In this document: positions 22,101 to 32,721 of the stretch, one piece after another
How the letters are laid out: each line of letters opens with the position of its first letter
Position numbering within the stretch: the stretch's first letter is position 1
Assembly (NCBI GenBank): GCA_918026815.1
Contig: CAKJVC010000010.1
Location: 2,792,501-2,856,500, forward strand
Direction: 5' to 3'
Origin: Chalara sp. BL73
Lineage: Eukaryota; Ascomycota; Leotiomycetes; Helotiales
Length of the DNA: 64,000 bases
Made by a program: the position numbers and the translations under genes
The notes under the pieces: generated by a model
Told to the model about the DNA's origin: nothing
The model's input: the letters and a program-made list of their open reading frames with translations, nothing else
Database searches by the model: none

Positions 22101-24792
22101 GCCGCCAAGTTGAAGACAGAGCACCTGCCGTCGTATCGTCAGATCAGGCTCAACAAAATCAAGTCGCGAAATCAAGCTGCATGGCTTCAATCTTGATGTC
22201 ACGCCCGGATATCTCCTTCGAGTGAGCACATATTTTCTGGTTTATGTTGTATGCCGCACAAGCACCCCCTCCAATCAAGCCATTCCCTCGCGGCGCGGTG
22301 ATGATATGTCAATTCCATAGGGCACTGTGCAATGCACACCGTGGTTCACCCATCCTTTTTCATTTTATTTGCTCTCAGATTAGCAGGCGTCTGGGATGAT
22401 CTTGAGTTCATTTTGTCCTCCGAATTTCAACCTGATTTGACCGCATCGGCTATCGGTAAGTTTGCCGATAAGATCGAGCCCATTAAAAACGAGGACGTCA
22501 AGTGCTCGAAATATTGGCAAATACGCGTTCTTTTCCTTTTGATTTGCTGAAATGAGCCAATATTGGATTCATCCGGTGCCTCGGATAGGATCCTAAAGCT
22601 GGTCGACGGTCAAATCGATAATAATCACAATAATCTTATGCACATCAAATTTAATCACATTCCTCAGGGTAGTCCAAAAGCCAGAAGAGTAAGTTGTGGC
22701 GTCCTCGATAATCAACACGAGCCAAGGCCATGCCAGCCACGTCGATGCAGAAAACCTACTTGGTGACGGCGTTGGCTGACGTCGGATTAATCTTCGGGCT
22801 AACAGCCCTTGAGTCGTGTTGGCCAAAGCCCAATGCTCTGTTCGGCTTTTAACTTTCCAGCCAATGCTTCAAATTCTTCCAAGTCAGAGGACATTATTCG
22901 TGCCTCTCTGCTCTTGGTCATCAATGGCATCATAAGGATCTGAAAATTCCCTAATATGAGTAACCTACTGCGAGTTTCGTGGCAATGAACGCCGAAGTTC
23001 AGCCGAGTCTCGCGATTCATAATGATGATTAATTTGTTGTCACCGTTCTCCAAGTCGAGCTATACCCAATGACGCTGGCGCTACGTGACCTGGACAAGCG
23101 GCACTATTCCCAAATAGGGCCTTTTCGGAAACATGTTGCGAGTTTGCCCTAGCTGGCTCTCGTACTCAGCCAGTGATAGCCCATGAACCTGCTCAAACAT
23201 GTGCTCAACAAAGAAAAATCTGCTGGCAGGAACGTACGGGAGTGGTAGGCTATGGGCTTTGCCCTTTCCCGGCAATATCCTGACTAGCTGTCTCGTCGAT
23301 ACTCATGAAAATTCGATAGATGCGTGTCTGTCTCGAGGAGGCGGCAGACCGCTGCTTGGTGTGGAAGTCATTAACAGCTGTTTACGTTCCATCAGACAAC
23401 ATCCACCAAGCCCGATGCCCAAACATGCCAAGCTGAGGCCTTCCGAGGTTGTTTTTTTTTTTCAGTCTCAACCTCAATCTCCACTACATCTCCCGCAGCC
23501 CGCGTTCGAGGGGATCTATCTTGATTCGTGGACTCGCTGGACCCAGCAAGATTGAAGGTATCCGCACTAGGTGCCACAGAGATGAGAGCCTCGTGGCCGG
23601 TAGGGATCGGGTGGGGACGACTACAAACCAGAAGACTAAGACACAGACTGAAGACGCAGGGTCTTATCCGACCCAAACTGTTCTTGTTGCGCAAGCTGAC
23701 GTGAACTTTAGCTTCGTCGGCATCCTCGTGCTGACCCTTTGATCATTTAACAAGGACCGTGTCAAGGACAAGCCTTCCAGGGAGATGAGTCTGGGACACC
23801 AGTCGCAGGGATCAACCTGAAGTCTTGGGCCATTTTTATTTCCAGAAGCGCGCGATTTCCGCTTTTTTCTTCGCGACGCCATTCCATGCTGTAAGCTGGT
23901 TTTTGCTGGGCATTCTGGTGCTGGTTTAACAGGCAGATTTGCCTTGGGTGTTGGAGCACGAGTCAGTGGATCTCGGCCAAGGGTGGGGGGGAAATGGCGA
24001 GGGGCCCAGAAAATAAAAAGGAGAGAAGTGGTCGGCCGAAGAGGGGAGGGGAGGGGAGGGGAACCACTGAATAAGCTATGTCATGGCCTGAAGTGATCCC
24101 TGACTGTATGTACTGTAGTACAGGTACAACAGTACTAACATTGTTGTTTGTGAAGATATACTTCTATCGTTCGTTTGACTTCACCAACTGCCATCTATTC
24201 TTGGGGGTAGTGGCCGAAAATCCCAGCATAGAAAGTACTTTTCATCAGCACGAACTGCTAAACAGCCAGCTTACCTCGGTTGATTCTGGCCTAAGATTTG
24301 GCTTCGCTTAGGCAAAAGTTGATTGTGAAGCGTGACGTCGTATCGGATCATACCTAATCTTAAACAATATTTGGTCATCTGCCATTAATGAACAAAACTC
24401 TCTGATATGTGTGATGAATCAATTAGATTGTTCTCGTTTAGTCTGTCGTGAATTCGAAGGTTGAATATAAATGATGGGCAAATTAAGGTTCACTATGCTC
24501 TATGCTTCTTCGCATCTCCACATGGTTCAGGAACATCCTTATGGACCACTTTATCGCCGTCACAGCCAGGAGGTCACGGACTCCCCACTAGTTAGCAGGC
24601 AGATTCTGCTTGCTTATGCTTCTTTCCATCGATTGAATTCCATTCTTGGCCCTTTGTGAAGCATGTCGGCTCTGTTGTAGCATTATCTCTCATACTTTCA
24701 TTTGTTCTGCAATTTCTATCCTGATTTAGCTTTTCATTCCAACCAAACAAGCCAACCAATCCAAAACCTATACACAAAACACCAGCTTCTCA
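19134..24792. other. Long non-coding or regulatory region with simple repeats
   Basis: About 5.7 kb with no gene I can support. Immediately upstream of the C2H2 factor it is dense in simple repeats and purine/pyrimidine tracts: GAT repeat at about 19426-19452, GGA/GTA repeats near 19745-19772, GAT/GGT-rich DNA near 20000-20095, poly-A near 20863-20881, TTA and TCG triplets near 21735-21776. This fits a long 5' leader/promoter of a regulator gene, though that is inference. Short open frames in it look random. Confidence 0.55.
24030..24063 (+). repeat. GGGGA tandem repeat
   Basis: Four consecutive GGGGA-like units follow an A/G-rich stretch. The spacing of G-runs would allow a G-quadruplex on the plus strand, but nothing shows that one forms. 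Confidence 0.7.
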
Positions 24793-25380
24793 ATGCATTG
24801 TATCAATTCCTCTCCTAGCCCTCGGAGCCGCTTTTGCTTCCGCCCAAAACTGAAACCCCAGGCTGTAGCTCTGGAGCAATTGCATTTGGAGGGACTGTTC
24901 TGTTCTATAATCTCCCGAACACAGGAGAAATTTGCAGTTTGGTAGACTGGGGCGGCGGCAGAGCACCACCTAAACAAATTGTTCGGAGCTGTGCCGCATA
25001 CGCTGGCACGTGCATATACTCTCCGAGCTTTCTCACAGGCTACAACACCGCGGAGTTGCAATGCGAGCCTCTTCTTTCACAACAGCGATTACTACTCCGG
25101 AAGCTTAAAGTGGTGATCAGGTAGCGTCCACTTCACTCGATGAAGTGAGCATCCAGGATGTCACAGTCATCTCGGAGACTATTCGACGGAATGAGCAATT
25201 CCAACAGAAACCACCACTAGGTCTCAAGATGGAACAAGCCCTAATGCATCAACTTCCTCTACGGTAACATCTTCTATATCTAGCAAGGCCAGAGTTCGAA
25301 TTTCAGCAAGCCTTGAAGGTGCTGTGGTTACAGCATTTGCCCTCCTATTCCAGATCCAGCATGCTGCCAGCAATTCTTGA
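24793..25380 (+). pseudogene. Frameshifted relic of a small secreted, probably GPI-anchored protein
   Basis: Pieces of one small secreted protein lie in order but in different frames. From ATG 24793 one shift gives a signal-peptide-like string (SIPLLALGAAFASAQ). A second shift near 24845 gives the conserved core TPGCSSGAIAFGGTVLFYNLPNTGEICSLVDWGGG-RAPPK (split here), including the Cys-x-GGGRAPP block of a fungal secreted family often labelled 'siderophore biosynthesis' by automatic annotation. A third frame holds a Ser/Thr-rich linker (NASTSSTVTSSISSK) and a hydrophobic C-terminus (EGAVVTAFALLFQ) typical of GPI signals, ending at TGA 25378-25380. I see no GT-AG pair that would join the frames around 24845, so I read it as a decayed gene. 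Sequencing error or unusual splicing are alternatives. Confidence 0.55.
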
Positions 25381-26590
25381 TAGTTTCTTGTAAGCATTTA
25401 TAGCATCGAGGGATTGTAGAGGTATATCAAGGAGTTTCATCTAGATTAATGTATGAAAGTGTTTGGAGTAGCTACTTCGGGATGTGACACATCGATAGCG
25501 CTGAGAGTCTGACAATAACCCCGTGGGACGTGTGTCTGATGCAAAGCTTTGTTCTGAGATGTGGCTCATTGTAATGATAACATAGATTATAATGTATTAG
25601 TAAATGCTTGGTCTAAACTTATGTGGTAATTCGTAATTATGTGAGCATTGTAAGTTGGGGCCAATTGAGTATTATGCCAGCCCTGATGGTATCTTTGTAT
25701 ATGAGGGTTGGACATATGAACAATTTTCATCCATTTTGAGACGGACTACTTACGTATGAAAGATTTCGGAGGTTGGAATCAATAACATTTTGTTATTCAT
25801 CAAAGTGAAAAATAATGTGCTACAGCAAAGCAAGAAAGCTGAGAGCAAATTCGTGCAGGTCAACTAAAAGCACAACGTGGCCAACTGCAATACAGCAGGG
25901 CGAGGCTGAAAACTGTGAAAGCCGAATTGCAGAAAGCGCAGAACCTAACATTTCATCGTCCTCGCCGTCATGAGATGTGTTGGGATAGGAGTGAGGTTGT
26001 ATCAAGCTTTCCCTTGTGATGTGGGATTGGGTGCGATGGGGCTCGATCTGCGAGGTGGCGCTCCCCTCCCGAGCACTGGTGGATGCCGTTGACATGCGAT
26101 GAATCCACTCCAAGCAAGCCCCCAAAGAAATCAGGGTCTGCAAGTTTGTGTAACGCAAAGTCAGGTGAAAAATTGGGCCGTTGTGCAGTTGTCACTGGAG
26201 ACCCATCTTACTATCCATGGGGATACTTCGTAGTGCTCTGGGGACGGAGAAACAAGTGGCCGATAAACAGTGCACCCTCCCATCCAAATTCGACAAGATC
26301 TATTGAAAATAAAATTTATGCAGCGTTCGTTTAATATCTAAAGGTTTTTGTAGAATTATTATTAACAGCCGCGGGACTATCCCTTGTGCCGCTTTATCTT
26401 TCGTTAATAAAATAGAAAAATTGCGTATTGTGGTGGTTTGAATACTCATATTTTCACGTGACTGTACAGTATCGGCCTCAGTGCTCCGCCGTACACTTTC
26501 TTGGCGTTTAGTACGGCCGGCCGATTTTTAGAGATCTCCTTCAAGTTCGGTCAGTCTTTTGAGGGAGGCTATTCACAACTTCCACAGATA
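25381..26590. other. Intergenic region upstream of MRPL4
   Basis: AT-rich between about 25400 and 25820, mixed composition afterwards. No supported gene. The last part is the promoter of the ribosomal protein gene. Confidence 0.5.
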
Positions 26591-27378
26591 ATGCCGACTT
26601 CACAGGCACTACGGCCAATGGCCTCACGGCTGTTGTGCGCCAGCACCTGCATGAGCAACATATCATTACACGCGCCACCTAGCTTTCTTCTACCTTCGCT
26701 CTTGTCAGCAACGCAAACTTCCTCCTTTTCGAGCACATCACCCTACAATCGGCGGACGAGAGATAATAATCCTAATCGAGGCGTCTCAACTGTCCGTGGC
26801 ACTGGTCCCCGACAGAAGTTGTCCGTCAGCCACTTGGATCTCCCAAAACCCGTCCTTGACGCCTCCAAGCGAGCAAAGGTCCAAGTTGATGAAGACCATG
26901 GCCTTTGGGAGTTTTTTCATAACAAGGACAAGCCAATGAATACTCCAGAAGAAGATAATGAATTTGGCCGCCCTTGGTCAGTGGATGAGCTGCGCTTGAA
27001 GAGCTGGGAGGATCTACACCGGCTGTGGTGGGTGTGCTGCAAAGAGCTGAATAGGATTGCCACAGAACGATATGAGAGAGATCGACTAGAGGCAGGCTAT
27101 GGAGACCACGAAAGTAAGGAGAGAGAGCAAGCGGTAGGTGAACTCCATTCATATTCTCCGATGTATTGGGCTAACACGACTATGTTTAGGTGAAACGGAC
27201 ACAACGGGCTATCAAGCATACCTTGACTGAAAGATGGTACGCTTGGAAAGATGCACAAGAAGTTGCGAAGAGTGATGTGGAAATTGATCTCAGTGGGAAT
27301 GGACCAGCTTATAACCCCCGTGCCTTCGAACCCGAATCCACCGAAGTATCGAGCTTTGAAAAACCCGCGAATCCTTAG
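26591..27378 (+). CDS. MRPL4: Mitochondrial large-subunit ribosomal protein uL29m (MRP-L47/Mrpl4)
   Basis: A structural protein of the mitochondrial large ribosomal subunit (uL29m). Two exons, 26591-27133 and 27190-27378, are joined over a 56-nt intron (gtaggt ... tttag); the product is 243 residues. The N-terminal 60 residues are Ser/Arg-rich without acidic residues, as expected for a presequence. The MRP-L47 domain starts around DHGLWEFFHNKDKP and continues with GRPWSVDELRLKSWEDLHRLWW, the family signature. The intron lies within the helix EREQA|VKRTQRAIKHTLTERWYAW. ATG 26591 was chosen because it begins a presequence-like stretch; upstream in-frame sequence has no better start. Intact. Confidence 0.92.
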
Positions 27379-27978
27379 AGCTGTATGGAAGTCTATCGAT
27401 AGAGGACTTATCATGGACTTGGATGGTCTATTCGGGCACGCGATATGCAAATCATTGGAGCTGGCTTTTCGTCAGAGATGTATATCAGCTCTGAGCTATA
27501 TAGCGGAAGTGGATAAGCATACATGTCTGTAGATTAACATTTTGGATTGGCTAGGGACCATAACATCAAGGCGGCACAGGTTCCGTAGAGGAATTCTTGT
27601 AGAAATATATGTAAATTATACATGGAAACTTTATGCTACATGCCGCGGCTATTTCAAACGCGAAACTTGCATTGTCCATTCTTCTCCTTAATCTTTTAGA
27701 TTAGCACTCATATCGCTATCAAACCTGTCTTGGCTGTTGCTCTCTCGCAATATAAGAAGAATTCAATTAAGAGAAGATCAACATCCTTTCTGGCACTGTT
27801 GTGCATAATCGCTTCGAGACAGAAAGAGGCGGTCACGTCTTAGCGAGGCCAATAGTGATAGCCTCAACTCTAAGTGGAACCTTCCAACCTCTTTCCCTCC
27901 CTCCTTGTACTGCTGAGACTGTCAAAAAGCTGCCCTGAACCTTGATTGATTATATCCTTTTCTGCAATCGAATAAGCC
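27379..27978. other. Intergenic region between MRPL4 and GDI1
   Basis: 3' flank of the ribosomal protein gene and promoter of the GDI gene. It includes a pyrimidine-rich stretch just before the GDI start (about 27885-27965), common in highly expressed fungal genes. No gene seen. Confidence 0.5.
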
Positions 27979-29742
27979 ATGGATGAAATCGCCCCCGAGT
28001 ACGATGTTGTTGTCCTTGGTACAGGTAAGTAGCTGGCAGAACCCCGCATGGAGGGGCAAGCAGATGCAAAGCTCCGTAGACGGCAGCATACGTGAAAGAT
28101 TGGACATTTGCAGCTAACTAACAGCTAATAGGCCTAACGGAATGTATTCTCTCTGGGTAGGTGAGCTTGCTGTCGAAGTTGAGACAGTTGTGCTGATCCG
28201 GGGTAGTGTCCTGAGTGTCAAGGGTAAGAAAGTGCTACACATTGATAAAAACGATCACTACGGAGGAGAGGCCGCCTCGGTCAATATCGAGACCCTATTC
28301 AAGAAATATGGCAACTTCAATGCTGGGGAGGAGCCATGGAAGAAGTATGGCCGACTCAATGACTGGTAAGTTTGCACCCACTCTTCTATGTATTGACAAG
28401 AGTGTGCTAAGCGCTTTAAGGAACATTGACCTTGTACCGAAGCTCCTAATATCAAGCGGAGAGCTCACAAACATTCTCATTTCGACGGATGTAACAAAAT
28501 ACCTTGAGTTCAGACACATAGCGGGAAGTTATGTCCAACAAGGCTCTGGCCCAAAGGCAACTGTCGCAAAGGTGCCTTCAGATGCTGGCGAAGCTTTGAG
28601 GTCTTCCTTAATGGGCATTTTCGAGAAGAGGCGGATGAAAAGCTTCATTGAGTGGATTGGCACATTCGACGTTAGCGATTCCGCGAGCCATAAAGGTATA
28701 CTTCATTATGTGGTATTTGAAGCTCTAACTAACATTCCCTAGGCCTCAATATCAATAGCTGCACTATGAAGGATGTGTACGATAAGTTCGGGCTTGAGGC
28801 GACGACTAGAGATTTCATTGGACATGCTATGGCTCTCTATACCACTGATGCTTATCAGACTGAGCCGGGCACAGCTCCAGAAACCATCGAGCGAATCAAA
28901 CTTTATGGTAATTCGGTTGCCCGATACGGAAAGTCCCCATACATCTATCCACTCTACGGCTTAGGAGAGCTTCCACAAGGATTTGCTCGTCTCTCTGCCA
29001 TCTATGGTGGGACGTATATGCTCAACACTAGTATTGATGAGATCGAGTATGATGGTCCGAAGGCTGTTGGGATCAAGGCGACGATGCATGACAAGGGAGG
29101 AGATTCGGAACCGATGAAATTCGCTACCAAGGCAAAGAAGATTCTTGGTGACCCTTCTTACTTCCCAGGCAAGGTCCAGGTTGTTGGACATGTCCTAAAA
29201 GCCATATGCATCCTGAACCACCCTATAGCAGGAACAGATAACAACGACTCCGCACAGCTAATCATTCCACAGTCGCAAGTCGGACGGAAAAATGGTCAGC
29301 ATACGAGCAGGATTTTGTAGGAACCGCTGCTAACGAGGTTAGATATCTACATTGCAGTTGTTTCCAGCGCCCATAATGTCTGCCCCAAGGGTTATTACAT
29401 TGCTATAGTCTCCACCATTGCTGAAACCTCTGCAAATCATCACCTGGAGCTTGCACCTGGATTTGAGCGCCTTGGAAGAATCGAAGAGAAGTTCATGGTA
29501 AGCGATCTTTCCAAAGTCCAATCTTAAAAGTCCTAACAGCAATACAGGGTAAACCAATCCCGCTCTACGAGCCTCTGGAAAGCGGTGTTAACGACAACAT
29601 CTTCATTTCTAAGAGTTACGATGCCACAAGTCATTTCGAGACCACTACCGATGATGTCAAGGATATTTACCGTCGTGCAGAGGGCCATGATCTTGTTGTA
29701 GAGGGACTGAGAGAGGGAATGAACCTTGTGGGCGAGAATTAG
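27979..29742 (+). CDS. GDI1: Rab GDP-dissociation inhibitor
   Basis: Extracts prenylated, GDP-bound Rab GTPases from membranes and recycles them; normally an essential single-copy gene. Six or more introns split it, all with good GT-AG ends and kept frame. The protein opens with MDEIAPEYDVVVLGTG|LTECILSG, the dinucleotide-fold-like GDI signature, then VLHIDKNDHYGGEAASVN, the Rab-binding region around KLLISSGELTNILISTDVTKYLEF, RRMKSFIEWIG, YGNSVARYGKSPYIYP and YGLGELPQGFARLSAIYGG (sequence-conserved region 3B). It ends with SKSYDATSHFETTTDDVKDIYRRAEG and stop TAG 29740-29742. Length about 460 residues is normal. Two small exons flank LTECILSG and VLSVKG. Intact and strongly conserved; it marks the end of the housekeeping block. 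Confidence 0.93.
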
Positions 29743-31900
29743 GGAATATAGAACTTGAACGGAGGAAGAAAGAAGTATATAAGAATCTCGGGGACATTAG
29801 CAAATATCAAATTGATTCAGCACGGCGGGGATGAGCTTTACATGACTTCCATGAATATCTAGATACAGGAATGGTTTCAATGTGACTGATACAGTCCCAA
29901 GCGATAACCCATACGCACAAGTAGCTTGCCAGTAATCCTACATCTATCACCGATTCGTCCTTTTGTGAGCAGACATATCTGCGGCGCCCAGCAACAAACT
30001 CCATAAGACTGCCACCCGCCAGGCTACTTCGCAATCACAACATTCAATCCCTGCCGGCGACCAGCTCAGGGCCTCGAAGCAATGAAGAGCTCGGTTCTTG
30101 TGGCCCCAGATGCTCACCATGTACGCGGCATCTCATGCGGCGCGATGAGGGATACATTGCCGAAGGCCTCTTGAGATTATGGTTAAGTTGCAAGAGACGA
30201 AGATCCTCCCCAGCTCTGCGCTCAGGTGTGCAGGGCATCGCCCCTCTCCCGTGCCCGCCGCGTTTCGAGGGGGGTGTAGCCCGCTTTTGGGGCTTCGTCA
30301 GGTGTGTTTGCTTCCGTGGCCGGGCTCTTCGTAGGTGTTGCGGGTGAAGAAGGAGGGGGGGGGGGGGGGGGGGGGGGTGGTTGCTGCTGGAGAAGTGTTA
30401 TGCGTTGGGCATTGGGCATTGTAAGAGGGTGTGCTGTGCTGCGCTGGCGATTCGTGAGTTTAAGTGTCGTGGTTGATGGCAAAGCTGGGGATGGGTTGTA
30501 ACCGGTGTTTATCTGCGTTTCTGGGACGAAAGGCTGTTTAGGGATTTATACTCCTCGGAGCTATTGTCATTCAGAAGCTTTCATATTGTTCGTTTTTGGG
30601 CATGGAGGCGGCGCGGCCTTCTCCATTTCATCTGATATGGGATATATCTAGCTTCTTTACAGGCGTAATTCTGCAATTTTGTTGGATTGGTGTTCTCATA
30701 TACTGGTAAGTTGACATGGGATGGCTAGATCCGACTTTAGGACGAGGGATACAGGTAGATTGGGGAGCGGCATGTTAGGAGCATAGCGACCATGCAGAGT
30801 TAACTGGTTTTATTCAAGACTACGTGGTCCTCTGCGTTAACGGTTCCTGGTTTGCGTATCAACTAACTCTGTCGTGGGCTTCCTACCTCAAACAAATATC
30901 CTGCGGAATGGCAATCCCTCTACCTACCGCTATACTGCCGCTAAGATACCTTGGAATGTGATACTGATCACTATACACACCCTATTCACGCCATCTCGCC
31001 TCACTCAGGAGATACAGAAGTAGCAAGAAGCCAAGCATGCCAACAATTCATTCCCGAGAGAATATCTTCCCTGCGTGAAGTATATAGTTTTCTTGAATCC
31101 CATCTACATAACGATTCACCTGTGACCTTAAACACCACGTCCCAAATCTCCATCCAAATCAGCCGCAAGCTTACCTCACAAGGGGATGGCAGCGTTATCC
31201 CAAGATCATAACAGTACATCTCGCTTGAGATAGGGTCTACAAATATTCAGTATATCCCTATTCCCGAACCGTCTTCTTGTCTTAGAAAAGGAATACGTCT
31301 CATTTCGCTGTCCGTGTTCCACCTCGTTCTTATTTACGACTTGAAGATGGGACGTGGGCTCTTTATGGTGCTGGCAAGAGGGGTGTTGGTGATGTGCTTG
31401 ACAGAAAGCCTGTCTCGTGATTAAGAGGGAGCTTAGGATGGAATGACTGTTTGTCATATAGTTTGGGGGCATGGGCTGACGCCTAGTGTTTTTTCTATAC
31501 TGGCCGTCTATATTTGTATTCCTTGGTTAGAAGGTATTGAAGCATGACCTGGGGATACTTGGGCTCGGACAATGAAGGGAAAACGCTATTTCGTTCTCAT
31601 ACATTTGTCGCTTAACGGAACCTGAGAAAGTAAAGGACGCGCCGTCAGGGTCTAACTGTTCACGCATAATAACACACTTTATTCTTGCGTAGAGCATACC
31701 ACTCTGAAACTAGCAGACTTTTCTCTAGTTTTGATACGCTATGCGCCGTTGAAGGCAAATGAAAATCAGATTCTCCGCCATGCTCCGAGAGAGATATGCA
31801 AACCGTCCTTCCATTCAGTCATATCATCCATATTCCCAATGCGATCGTTGAGATCATTTCCGTATCCCAAACTTGTTGAAGTTTGCCACCAACCATCCAT
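29743..31900. other. Intergenic region with poly-G/proline-codon tract
   Basis: No firm gene. A minus-strand open frame (30222-30482) reads through a run of prolines encoded by the poly-G tract at about 30354-30377, but it lacks any recognisable domain. The tract length is probably unreliable in assembly. From about 30550 the DNA becomes AT-rich. Confidence 0.45.
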
Positions 31901-31930
31901 AACACCACGCTAAATGCCGTTTCAAATGAT

Positions 31931-32284
31931 TTATGTTAGCTTTTTATGTTGAATTATTTTTATGTTGAAATATCTGCAGAGAATATTAGGGGCCACGACC
32001 ACAGTCCCATTGGTTAGCGGGATGCTTTCGATGGTCGAGGGATCAATGTTGGTGATACCATTAATTCCGTTGACACCGTTGGTGTGCTTGATGCCGTTTG
32101 TACCATTTGTTGTGGGTACGCTATGTTTAAAATTTTCGGTCTGGAAAGGTGTATCCGATGTTATAGTTGTCAAAGTTATTATTAAGCCAGATTTAACATT
32201 GGAGTAAGGTCCAGCTGAGGATTTATGTGTACATGGTGTTAAGAGCAAAGTAGATCTAGGTTGGAGCGGTGTTGTGATCCACAA
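31931..32284 (-). other. Hypothetical open frame with Thr-Asn-Gly repeats
   Basis: An open stretch of 117 codons whose middle carries a repetitive Asn-Gly-rich segment (NGTNGIKHTNGVNGINGI), followed by SIPLTNGTVVVAPNI. Such N-G repeats occur in disordered linkers of fungal proteins. No domain is seen, and flanking exons could not be found. It could be an exon of a lost or unrecognised gene, or chance. Confidence 0.25.
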
Positions 32285-32360
32285 GAGATCTACTTACTTG
32301 GATTCTTTCGATCCTCAACCTTTTCTCTTTAGGTTAGTATTCTCATAATAGAACCACCTT

Positions 32361-32721
32361 ATTAGCCCCTGACCAGTTCAAAGGATTGGATTCGTGACGG
32401 TTGGGTTGTTTTAGCATGCTTTAAAGTAAATCAAAAACACGGTCCAAAAAAGATTTAGTTGTTGTATTAATCGAATAACTGTAAAAACTCAGGGCGAACA
32501 GGGATCTCGATCCGTAGATCTCAGGGAGGAGGACTTAAAAGTATGAAAGGCTATTAATTGTTATAACGAAAAGAACAAGCCACAGATAGAAAAAAAAAAG
32601 GGAAAGCAGCGTTTTATGTACAGAAAACTGGTCAGGGGCCAGTGTAAGCGAGTCGGCCTTGTCGTGTCAGGGCCGAGACCTAGGAGCTCTAAGCGAGATA
32701 GGGGCCAGGGCCGTAACAATA
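32361..32721. repeat. Possible degraded element bounded by an inverted repeat
   Basis: A 14-nt sequence AACTGGTCAGGGGC occurs at about 32626-32639 on the plus strand and inverted at about 32365-32378, some 250 nt apart. The outer side of the right copy carries further GC-rich, partly repeated sequence (related AAGCGAG-containing units near 32646 and 32690) ending in GGGCCGTAAC, unlike the AT-rich surroundings. This could be a small transposon or LTR relic, but no coding part or target-site duplication was identified. Confidence 0.3.

Noticed and set aside
28142..28742. Two overlapping rightward open frames as separate genes
   Set aside because: They are read-through of introns of the GDI gene; splicing gives one continuous GDI protein.
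30222..30482. Proline-rich minus-strand protein
   Set aside because: Openness is mostly due to the poly-G tract and no domain is visible; kept only as a comment on the intergenic region.
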